Source: Monarcha castaneiventris obscurior | Lineage: Eukaryota > Chordata > Aves > Passeriformes > Monarchidae | Direction of reading: 5' to 3' | Length of the DNA stretch: 64,000 nucleotides | NCBI GenBank assembly: GCA_026261815.1 | Contig: JAMPIT010000258.1 | Coordinates: forward strand, 18,804,501-18,868,500 | Part shown: positions 1-10,200 of the stretch, one piece after another | Numbering within the stretch: the stretch's first letter is position 1 | Layout of the letters: each line of letters begins with the position of its first letter | The notes under the pieces: model-generated | Told to the model about the DNA's origin: nothing | Seen by the model: only the letters and a program-made list of their open reading frames with translations | The model's database searches: none | Translations under genes and position numbers: made by a program

Positions 1-3000
1 ACAAACTTTCCCACATTTAATTCAGCAATGGTTGATTTTAACAGCCTTCTAAGCATGATCACAAAGGGGCTGAAAGCCACCTGACAGCTCTTCACTCTCA
101 CATTACAGAACCAAGGTACAAAATTATTGTATAACTTCTTATATATTTGTCCAAGTGCTAATTTTATAAAGAACACTGTCTCCATGAATATTCAACTAGT
201 TTTTATAATCCAGATATTTCTACTCAACTTATTCGTAGATCAAGTTTTTATTCACTTTTATTCTAACAAGATGATAGACTGATTCTTGCACTGTGCTATT
301 TCTGCATTTATTCAACATTTACTGACAATAAGTTTTTCTGCTGCTGGATGATGTTGATTTTTTCAAGGAAAATGATATACAAATAATAAAATAAGCATTT
401 CATGCTTTTCTCCTTTCTGTCAGTTCAGTCAGAGTTCTCTGGTGCTATACAGTATAAATATTAATCCTGATATATATTGAGTGCTATTGTGGAATTACAG
501 TCATTTTTAGCTAAGGTGATTCCACTCAATGATCACATTGCTTTAAGACCTCATAAATACCAAAAACCATATTTATGTGCATATGTACACATAGGGTAGG
601 TTTTTATGCCTCAGTTTTACTAACAGTGAAAATTAATATTTAATGGTGTGGGACAGGAGTTTTCTTCAGTTGTGAGGCCACCTCATTTGTGCCCTTGACA
701 ACAAACAGCACTATGATTACAGATTTCCAAAATAATTGATGTACCTTTATGGAAGTTAATATTGGACTTCAGTATTGTAAAAATAAAAGATTTTTGTCAC
801 TTTTGAATTTGGAACATCTAAGAACACTCTGAAAAATGCAAGTTTTAGCACTTTAGATATTTTTCCACTACTTCGTATCTTGTGTTGTTACAATTCACTT
901 GCTAAATTTCCTACTCGAAGTCATGCATGCAGTTTGCCTTTCTCACAGAATTTGAAACATGCATTTTTCATAAAAAATTCTCTATTATGAGAAAGTGGTT
1001 CTTTAAGCTGAAAAAACAGGACATCAGAGTCTTGGATATGGCAAAACTATGTTGAGAAACAAATACATGCAGTGGTTAGAAAGGGATGGACTAATAAATA
1101 TCAACAGGCTATTGTAGTCTTAAAAATGTCAGACAAGTACACCAGTCCTTCTCTGCCATGGTATTCTGTACAGACTGCAGGGCAAGAATTTCTGCTGGGA
1201 CTTCAGCAGTTCCATGGGTTTAGACAAATGGGTTCTACAGTTAATTGCATGGCTGTACCTTCTCACTCAACCTCTCTCTGCCTGAGCTCATGCACCAAAT
1301 GGCTGATATCTAATTAGCTGGTGATGACTTCCCCAGATTCAAGCAAAATATTTGTGACAGGCCATTGCAGAATAATCTAGATTTGTGCTTTATCAATATC
1401 TACACAAAGCCTCTTGAAAAAGGCACTGATATTCCAGACATGGGCTGGGATTTTCACATTCTGACATTTTCATGCCTTCATGCCTGTAACTAAGATCTTA
1501 AATACAGATGTATGCAGGTAACCAAGAATCTACCATTATCAACAACAAAATAAACACATACTGCGCACAGTCCACAGCGAACACAGACTCGACATCAGCC
1601 ACAAGGCTGCTTCTCTAAAAAGCCACACAACCACTCAGCCTGTTGCTAAATCTGACTTAAGGGGAAGCAATTCATACAAATCACAGTCCAGCATTATGCT
1701 TCTGCAGCCACATAGCTTGCAACCCATTACTTGCCTAAGGCCAGAAAGCACAGGCATGCATGCCTGCAAAACACTATGTAGATGTGTTCATAAATAGTAT
1801 TTAAAGCCACAGATTCAGAAAAATCATCCTAGCATGACTCATGCAAAATACGCAAAATTCATTTTTCAAACCAAACACTACAGTGTAAAAGGCAGCAGGA
1901 AAGCCAGAAACCATTCAGAGTCATCTGCTACTTTAAAGCTGTGACCTATATCTAGCAGCCAAGGAAAAGACATTAGAAGACAGAGCTTTACAACAACAGG
2001 AGATTATTAGGCATAGCAGAGAAACAATTGCTTGTTGCAATTACAACTTCAAAGTAGAATTTAACTCTCCCATCTGCACTGTGGATCTCTTTTGTATGTT
2101 TTGAATTTGTTCCAGTATCAATCTCCCAGGGCTGTCACACGCCACCTATCCAAGAGTGCTATGGGCTGCCAACATGGGATCTACAGATGGGTCAAAGAGG
2201 AAAAAATTGCCCTAATATGAAAAAGCAAGGGAAAAAAATCTTGCACCTAAAGAAAGCTAATGCAAATGTTGATAATTAAGGTGCTGCCCTTGATACCATT
2301 CAGCTATCCAGTTTTGCTATATCCTGTAATTTTTCCCTTTCATAGCATTTATAAGGTTCATATGTAAGGTACCTTGTTTAGATGCTGGAACAGATGCTGC
2401 CATGTTGTCTGACATGAGCTTTGTCCTGGGAGCCAGCAGGTTTTTTTCCTCCAAATAAAAGACTACACTGAGGTAGTTGCACCAAAGATTAGAAAGCCTG
2501 TTCATAAAATATCCATAAAAATTTATCTGTCTTATGACCAGAACAATTTTTTAAATGGATGACTATAACAAGCAATGTCCCCTCACTTGCTCAGGGCAGA
2601 TTTACTTATGAAATAACATGTGAATTCAACACATGCAGGTAATTCCCCCAAACAGACATCTTCCTGAGGGACAGGGAGATGGGGGACTGGGCCAGGGGGT
2701 GGGGGAAAGAAGACTATATATACAAACACACACTGCATTTTTGAATTCTGATATGGCAAGCAAAGCAGAACAAAAAACATCTGTCAGTTCCACACAGCAA
2801 GGCCCAGCTCCCATATGCCACCCTCTCTCAAGAGAGGATTACTGTTTTAATATGCCGAGTTCACATCATCTATTCTGCACTCAGTGGGCAAACCAAACCA
2901 AAAAAATAATCTATCTATGTATTATGAATTAACCCTGATCCATGCACACAGTCCCAGAAGTGGCATTTCTTCAGAGACATTGTGTGGTGACCAGGAGAAA

Positions 3001-4500
3001 GCAGGTTTCCTTAGGCTACTAACCAATGGTAACTGCAATTGCAACTGCAGCTGCTGCTGCAGCCTCTGACCAAACTTCTGCTTGCTACAAACCCCCAGAG
3101 CCACTCTCTGACCAGGTAATCTGCACAGCCATAGACCCACCAGCTCCTCTAAATCTTGGTCGTATTATTTCATACTGCTTTTGCCAGTGGTTTTATTCAG
3201 TGATACAGCACTGGTCCCTGCTTCTGCAGTATGCTTTCTGTTGCCATGGAAGCAGTGAAACCACAGTCACTGCCTGTGTCCAGCACTTACCAAAGCCTGG
3301 CAGTAAAGGCAGACTTTGCTGCAGAGGGAAGAGAGCACCTGGACAAAGAGACAATGACCTGCAATCACATTTTATGCAGTGCAACTTTGCCAACACACTA
3401 GATTTTACTGGAAAATAATTTCAAATCGTGTTTCCAATAACCGTGGGAGCTACTGTCCACCTGGCAAGTGCAAAGAAAGGTGCTGTCATCACCTAAACAA
3501 GCTTCACCAACAATGCTTCTTTAGGAGGACAAGGTCTTGGGTCAAACTGAGCTCCAAAATATCAGCTTGGAATCACCAGGGGTACCTACCGATTGCCAGG
3601 TTTTCTTTTTGTTTATGGAATAATAAATCACTCTTAAAAACTGATTCCAAATGAGTCAGAAGAGGCCTATAGTCCACATCTATGAATTTCATCTTTTAGT
3701 TCCCCAACTTCTTTAAATGTTTCTATGAATTTGATTGGTTTTGCTGGAGCAAAGCATAAACAAACAATTTTATGCTTTATGCTAAATGATCCATGACACT
3801 TCTCTGAGTTTGCTTGAAGGTGGGTAGAAAAGCTGTCAGGATTAGTGCAGATCCTGTACATATGACTATCCAGCACACAGATGCATTTGTAAGTCACACA
3901 TCACCACACTTTCTTGTAAGAATATAATGAAATGGACAGGAGGTGTTTCTGAATTAGTTACCACCAACACATTTTCCTTTAGGAGATCATATGGATGAGA
4001 CACTCCTTGTGGTGGACTGCTCCTAGATAGACACCAGGTGTCTACCAAAGCCTCTCTACCACTCCCCTCCTCAGCTTGAGAGGGGACAGAAAATAGAACA
4101 AAATGCTCATGGGTCAAGACAAGAACAGGGAGAGATCACTCACCACATACTGTCTTGGGCAAAACAGACTAGACTTGGAGAAATGAGTTTAATTTATTAT
4201 CAATTTATTAATTAATTTATTGCCAACCCTATTGGCAGCTAGGAAGCCATTGCTGGCAGCACACCAAGGCTGAAATGGTGAAGCAGCACCTTAGCTGTAC
4301 CTTGGTTACTTATTCCTGAGAAAGTGGTTGTTCTAGCTGAGTCCCAAGAGAGAACCTAAGTGAAAGCCCAGAGACAAGGGTGGGAAATGCACTCTAGACA
4401 TGTCCTTGCTCGCCCATCAGTATCACCTTTAGACTAGCAGAAGACAGACCTGCCCCATGCTGGGACACAGGCACTGACAAGCCTTCTCCTCCTCTGTTTG
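1..4500. other. Upstream intergenic DNA, no gene seen
   Basis: AT-rich sequence with only short chance ORFs on both strands and no recognisable exon. Notable local features are a G-run cluster at 2668-2705, an imperfect GCA/GCTGCT-rich stretch at 3031-3064 and an AT-rich TTTATT stretch at 4188-4222. Confidence 0.7.
2668..2705 (+). other. Putative G-quadruplex motif
   Basis: Six runs of three to five G separated by loops of 3, 4, 3, 3 and 1 bases (runs at 2668-2670, 2674-2676, 2681-2685, 2689-2691, 2695-2699 and 2701-2705). This satisfies the usual G3+N1-7 pattern with redundancy. It lies about 4.4 kb upstream of PLPPR4 in AT-rich DNA. Confidence 0.6.
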
Positions 4501-4509
4501 ACTAGAATC

Positions 4510-4800
4510 CCATGTAGCTGTGAGAGTCACTGAGCCAGCCACGCCAGAGGCCTCCAGCCAGCCAGACCTGCTGACAGCAGATGTAGCTGTCCAGGTCATA
4601 GATTGCCAGGAGTGCCTGATGCCTCTGTTTAAGGCAGTTGTTTTGCAGAAGGTGTGCCGTGGGTGGGGAGCTGTGCTGCCGGGTGAAGGAGCTACAGGAA
4701 GAAGTAGACAGGCTACACCGTGTTTGAGCAAATGAGCAAGAGATCGACTGATTATTTTCAGAGACACTACAGTCTCAAGAGTTTTGGGAGTCTTGAACCT
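4510..4800 (+). mobile_element. Degraded CR1 ORF1-like remnant
   Basis: Conceptual translation on the + strand, allowing frame changes, gives AVVLQKVCR, then CRVKELQEEVDRLHRV followed by an in-frame stop and ANEQEIDRLF. This resembles the cysteine-plus-coiled-coil segment of avian CR1 ORF1 proteins as I remember it. It is broken by at least one frameshift and a stop. It sits directly upstream of a CR1 3' end in the same orientation. The identification is from memory of the family and not from an alignment. Confidence 0.45.
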
Positions 4801-4850
4801 CCACTGTAGTGGAGAAGCAGGTGGACACAGAACCCTACAGGGTAATTAGT

Positions 4851-4871
4851 CAAAGGACTGTTAGTCCTTTG
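4851..4871. repeat. 9-bp perfect inverted repeat, 3-base loop
   Basis: CAAAGGACT and its exact complement AGTCCTTTG flank GTT. It lies between the ORF1-like segment and the CR1 3' end, so it may mark the internal junction of the composite element. Confidence 0.7.
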
Positions 4872-4939
4872 TTGAAGATGAAGGCTCAAACTGGGCCACT
4901 GCACATACCAGGAGGAAGGCTCTTCCTCCTTCTCAGCAT

Positions 4940-5105
4940 TTGACTGACCCAGGGGAGTGGTCACAGGCCCAAACCTGACAGAGCTCAAGAAGCATTTGGA
5001 CAATGCTCTTAGGCACATGGTGTGGCTCTTTGCAGGGCCAGGAGTTGGTCTTGGTCATCCTTGTGGGTCCCTTCCAACTCAACATATTCTGTGATTCTGT
5101 GGCAA
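4940..5105 (+). mobile_element. CR1 LINE 3'-end fragment
   Basis: Carries the familiar CR1 3' end: GGGGAGTGGTCACAGGCCC, AAGCATTTGGACAATGCTCT, CTTGTGGGTCCCTTCCAACT and a terminal tail of two ATTCTGTG units (about 5086-5102). It is truncated at the 5' side, as is usual for this family, apart from the ORF1-like segment just upstream. Confidence 0.85.
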
Positions 5106-6839
5106 GGTCTGTCACTGACAAAAAGTAATTGTTTCACTTCAGCTAACTCATATATAAACCCTCTCCTAACTCTGTCTATCAGAAAAAAACAAAGAATTAG
5201 CACAAGTCCTCCTGTCCTTACAGCAGTCACACAGCTTGCACTGTATCCTTCCCACCAGACACTTATTTATAGTGAGACTTTGTGGAAGAGAGGCTGGCTA
5301 CTACCTTGTGTTTCACTGTACCTATCACAAATGCACTCTTAACTGGCCTTTAGGCAGTACAATGATCAAATATCATTTATACTGGGAATTTTTCCAGTTT
5401 CTAAACTTCTATCACAATGCAAGTTTCTTGGTTCATTTTACCAGAGAAGCACCTAATCCCCCTGGCTCTACCAGAATAAAACAACAGTGTGTGAAACAAG
5501 CAGAAAAAGTACTCTTGAATAATTTTTATTAGAGTGTGCTGATTATTTTCAAGCCAAAGTCATGATTTCACAACAATCAAGGCTAATACAGTAAATGCAA
5601 CTTTAAGTGGTATCACTCATTAACCATTCTCCTCAATAATAGTTACATATCTGGCAAGAGCAAAATCTTACTACAGTTTCTCAACTCTTGCTGTTTTACT
5701 TGGAATAACCCACCAGCAAAGTTAACAAAAAGGGACTTGTTTTATTTAAAGGCTAGACTAGATGGGTACAAACCATTACTAAAAGTCCCCACACCAATCA
5801 GGGTAATTTGCTGGAATTTAGTGCTGATAGACAGAGGCATACCTCCTCTGCTCCTGAGCCAGCAGAAACCCTGTAAATCTTTCCTAACAGGGTTAGGACA
5901 AAAATATGTGTTGGTATGGCAACACGTGTAGCAGCTCTGAAAAGTCTTTTTCAATGATTTGGAGTCAGACTACAGATTTGCCTTCCACACCTGCCTGCAG
6001 GCATGAAGTACGTTTTTGATTTCACCTTCTCGTGAAGCATGTCTACTCAGTGCAGAGCATGGGTTGGCATATCCACTCCGGATAAATGAAAAGAAAACAG
6101 CTAGAAAAGAAAAGGGGCTGATGAGAATCCTCACCTCCACTGCCATAGCAGCCAAAATTCTAGCAATCATCTGAACAAGAACAGCAGGTAATTTCCCATT
6201 TTCCCCGAAAAGGAGGAGGACAGGAAATAAACAATGACTGCTTGAGTCACACTCCTCTCCTTGTACATTAAAGCTGAACATCCCAATGTAAGAATAAGCT
6301 CATAGGCACAAGACTACTTTTGCAGACCTTATTAAGGCACTAAAAAGAATGAAAATGCTATCTTGTACAGAGAATTCCTGCAGGCCTCAGCCAGGGTACC
6401 TCTCATTGACATCAACAGGAGCTTGCCTGAGAAAAGGCTGCAAACTTTGATCCATAAATAGGATCTCAGCACATTTCACCATGGAAACAATTGCTCAGGT
6501 TAATTCTGCTCTCTTCAAGACTGTGGCAGGAACTGCACCAGATACTTCACAGATCACAGAAATCACATGCCTCACTACTGCACAGGGGGTTGAAGAGCTC
6601 AGTTTGGCTCGGTCTCAGTCACACTACTCCCCCTGACTGGCACTAAGACTGAGGTGTGCTGTCGTTATCATCTCGATTTCAAAAACAGTACACCTGCAAG
6701 AAGAGAACATTGGTTGTAAAGGAATGCTATTCCCTGGACCGTTCTACTACTCTGTTTCAGGAAAAAATATTTCCCAGAAACAAGATAAACGCAGCAGACT
6801 CCCCAAGGAGCATCAAGAACACCCCGATGCCCTGATGCA
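5106..6839. other. Upstream flank of PLPPR4, no gene seen
   Basis: Ordinary AT-rich DNA grading into the CpG island. ORFs here are short and show no family resemblance. Proximal enhancers are possible but none can be named from sequence. Confidence 0.6.
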
Positions 6840-6999
6840 GGGATCCCGTTCAGGTCTCTCCAAGCGGTACGCGCACACAGAGCCCTCCCGCCGCAGCCAC
6901 AGCACGGCCCGAGGCTGCCGAGCCCCCCGGTGCCCGCCCCGCGCCCGGCGCGAAGGAGTTAAGGCGGCCGGGACCCCCGCCCGCCGCCGAGCAGCCTCC

Positions 7000-7007
7000 T
7001 GACGTCA
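7000..7007. promoter_or_regulatory. Full palindromic CRE (TGACGTCA)
   Basis: A perfect eight-base cAMP-response element lies 126 bases before the PLPPR4 start codon, inside the CpG island. CREB/ATF proteins bind this palindrome, and CREs close to start sites in CpG islands are the class most often functional. Activity-dependent control of a synaptic gene is plausible but is inference. Confidence 0.65.
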
Positions 7008-7132
7008 GCCCGCGCACGGCAGCGCTCGGCGCGGCTGCGGCGGCCGCAGGAGACCCGCGGCGGGCGGGCGGGCGGCTGCGAGCGGCCGGGGCAGCGCTTG
7101 GCCGCGGGGCCGCCGCCCGCAATCCCGCCAGC

Positions 7133-7210
7133 ATGTCCGCCAAGGAGCGGCAAAAGGGCAAAGTGACCAAGGACAGCGTCACCCTCCTGCCCTGCTTCTA
7201 CTTCGTGGAG
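7133..7210 (+). CDS. PLPPR4: PLPPR4 coding exon 1 (residues 1-26)
   Basis: Encodes [16 protein letters not shown] and the start of the first membrane segment, ending after a Glu codon (phase 0). The donor is GAG|GTGAGT, a strong site. The ATG has A at -3, a fair initiation context. In this frame the sequence is open back to a TGA at 6833 but contains no other ATG, so the start codon of the longer mammalian isoform is not present and this ATG is the natural choice. The exon lies inside the CpG island. Reading through the donor would give about 67 unrelated residues and is not coding. Confidence 0.95.
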
Positions 7211-10200
7211 GTGAGTGGCCGCTACGCCGAGCGGGCTGGCCGCGGGAGCCGCGGGCTGGGGCAGGGGCGCGGAGCCGGTCCGCGGGGAACGCGTGCGCCC
7301 GCGGAGAGCGAGCTCGCCCCGGTGCTCCCTCCGCACCGCCTGATGCAAAACCCCTGCGTGATGCTTTGTCTCGCCGAAATCAGCATCGAAGGTCCCTATA
7401 AGGAGCAGGCATAAATTAATCTCATCTTTGAGCGTTTTGAAGCAGGAATTATTTCTAGGAATTAACTCAGAACGTGAAAGGGTTGCTCAGCTAAATCGGG
7501 CTTATGTGCACAGGATCCTCTCGGGAGGAAGACATGTTTCAAGAAGGGCTGGCTTCCAGGCAAACGCCGCTCGCTTTGCTTTGCTGGAATAAAAATCGTG
7601 TTCATAAAGGAATGCTTAGAAAAATAGAAATGTTCTGAAATATGTAATCACTGATATATTTTTGCTGACCCCTGGAGTATGTGTTTCCTCTATGAGAGCT
7701 AAAAATGTCTGTTTGGAAAACAGAATGAGGTTCTCGGCACATCTTCTAGAGCAAACCCTGCTATGGCTGCTCAGCTGGTAGCAGGTGGAGTTGCAGACAC
7801 TAGCTGCTTGGTGTGCTACTTGGAGGCATTCCGTTTCCCTGGAAAGGACAGTCACTTAGGTACTTCTGGAAGATCATGAGCAGACACAGTTTAAGCTTAA
7901 AGAAACCGTTGTGATGTGGATTTGTCTAATGGCACAGCAGAAAGTGGAAGGTAAAAATGTTTTATGGATTGAGTAAAGTGTTTCAGGTGATCCCCCTCTC
8001 AGGGAAGAGAACCTGAGGCACTTTGAGGCACCTGACTTAGGTAAGAGACAGACTGTGCAAATAACATGAAGAACTTAATGGTAAAATATGGTGTAAGTTA
8101 ACTATAACAGGCACTCAAAAGCATAAGATATACATAATACTTAATACATAAAAGATGAAGATGTATACATAGGGTGAAATATAAAACAAAATATATTTTC
8201 TCTCAAATGCACTTTGGAGTTTCTCTAGAAGGTAGAAGGGGGTTGGGTTGAGAAGAAGTTTTAGGTAATAGTGGGGTGTTTCTGTTCTGTAAGCACCTGG
8301 ATATGGTCAGCAGCTGCACCAACTGGAAAGCTCAACAGAGACTGGTTATATGGAAGCATCAAGCTCATCCTGTCAATGTGATTAGGCCTGCTCCAGAGAT
8401 GCCCTTTGATGGAAGGCACTTGCTGTGCCATGTATCTTATATTAGCTTTCCATAGGAGGGAGAGGTCAAGCTTGGAGAAGCCCCTAAGAAAAGGTAATGG
8501 GCTTCTTCACTCTGTGCTCTCTTTGCTGCTTTGGAATCCACAGAGGAAGGGAGGTTGCTGTAATCTCAGCCTGAGCAGCACTCTAATGCTGGAAATGATG
8601 TACAGGTCCTGCAAGACACAACAGGACTTGTGCTGTTGGGAGGGCTGTGCTTTGGCCTGCAGCAAGATGGGATGAAATGCAGAGCAACAGCACAAAATGT
8701 GTGCCTGCTGCTCTGAAGAGTTGCCTTATGTAATACTGATTGCATACATACACTTCCCCTAGAAGCTCCCTGCAGCTGTTAAAAGGAACAAGGCAAAGGA
8801 TTTTGTGAGCAATGAAGAACCTATGCTGAGCTCTGCTTTCAGTTCCCACACAAGGCAGGCAAGTTCTCCACTCAGGTGTGGGCTCTTAGGTCCCTCAGCA
8901 AGTCATTTCAACCTTCATCCAAAAACAGGTGGAGATCTTTTCAGCACCCAGTTGCTCTGAAGGAATCAAAGTCCTCAATTAACAGAAAGGTCTCCTAATG
9001 AACTATTAAGACTTTTATGTTATTCAGTCACAGGAGCAGGCAAGAGCCTGCGTGAGCCCTTCCCCACCAGGAGTAATTTCTAATTATTGAACTGCAGGCT
9101 TATGGTCCCACTTGAGCTGAAAAGTAAAAACAACATCAAGAGAAAAAACTGACTGCAATACACCTGAACCTAAACGTCGATTAGGAAACTTTTTGGTGAG
9201 TTATCTGCCCTATCCCATCACACAGCAGGAGGATTTGAAACCATTTCCCACTTTTCAGTTGAGTACTCAAATCACTTGAGTGAAAGGCTAACAACAATTC
9301 ATGTGATACTTGAAGGGAGCCTGTAGCTTGTGTTCCCTGTGAACGCCCACTCCGTGTTCGTGCACACGCGCACTAATTCTAATCAGACTAACGAGAATGC
9401 CTTCCTAAAGCTTTGGAGGACAGCAAATGCCAGCACTTCAGCAGCATCAGGGAAAGGACATGCTGACTTAAAATCTTCCGTTGTGGTTGGCTCAAACAGA
9501 ACCAGATTAAGTTGTACCCCATAAAGAGGGATTTAATCAGAGATAATTTAATTGCAATGAGAAGTTTGCAAGTGGAAGGGGTAGAGGAGTCACCCAGTGG
9601 TTGGCTGGCATTACCATGTAATAAGGATTTCCTTTGTGAGCAGGAGGTAAGTTCCTAATGCAATCTAGCAAAAGCCAACTACTTAAACCCAAAACTTACC
9701 CACTTTAAGTAAGGCTTTCTGAATTTTAAAGCTTTTACTTTCTTAAATGGATAGTAAAAAACAGGCTTTCAGCCTCTTGCTTTTGAATGCTGTCAATTCT
9801 TTTATGTTTGTTTTTTTTTCTTTTGGCACTCATTCAGTTTTATTTTCCCTCTCCTGTTCATAGCAGACAGTCCCTTCCCACTCTGAATTGCAACAGAAAA
9901 CCCCATAGCCCATTACGTTTCCACCTTCAAACAAGAAAAGTAGGGCTTGCTGACATCACTTTCCAGCAAGACCTATCTCAGAGGTCTAGGCCCAAGGAAA
10001 AACACATTGTTTAGAAAATACATTTCTAAAAATGTTTTTTTTTTTCCTCTTGAATGCTAGACTTGGAAAAAAAGATGTTGAGTTGGAAGTCAAATTTTTT
10101 TTCAACATGGTAGGAAAGGGATGTGTTCATGTTATACAAATAAAATATATTTTAAAGAGTGAAATGAGTGAAATAATACATGTAACAACCAATATAATGC

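Larger units (their letters stand above)
6840..7330 (+). promoter_or_regulatory. PLPPR4: CpG island and probable PLPPR4 promoter/5' UTR
   Basis: A sharp island of GC- and CpG-rich sequence in otherwise AT-rich DNA, spanning the upstream flank, coding exon 1 and the start of intron 1. It has repeated GGGCGG-type (Sp1-like) boxes at 7061-7075 and no TATA box near the ATG, which suits a dispersed CpG-island promoter. No ATG occurs between 7008 and 7133, so a start site in that interval would give a leader without upstream ORFs. The exact transcription start cannot be read from sequence, and a further non-coding 5' exon is possible but unseen. Confidence 0.8.

Noticed and set aside
3026..3418. 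130-residue ORF containing an alanine run
   Set aside because: The alanine run comes from a GCA/GCTGCT simple stretch; nothing else in it resembles a protein family.
6850..7348. Long Ala/Arg/Gly-rich ORFs antisense to the promoter
   Set aside because: CpG-island composition suppresses stop codons in all frames; no protein signature.
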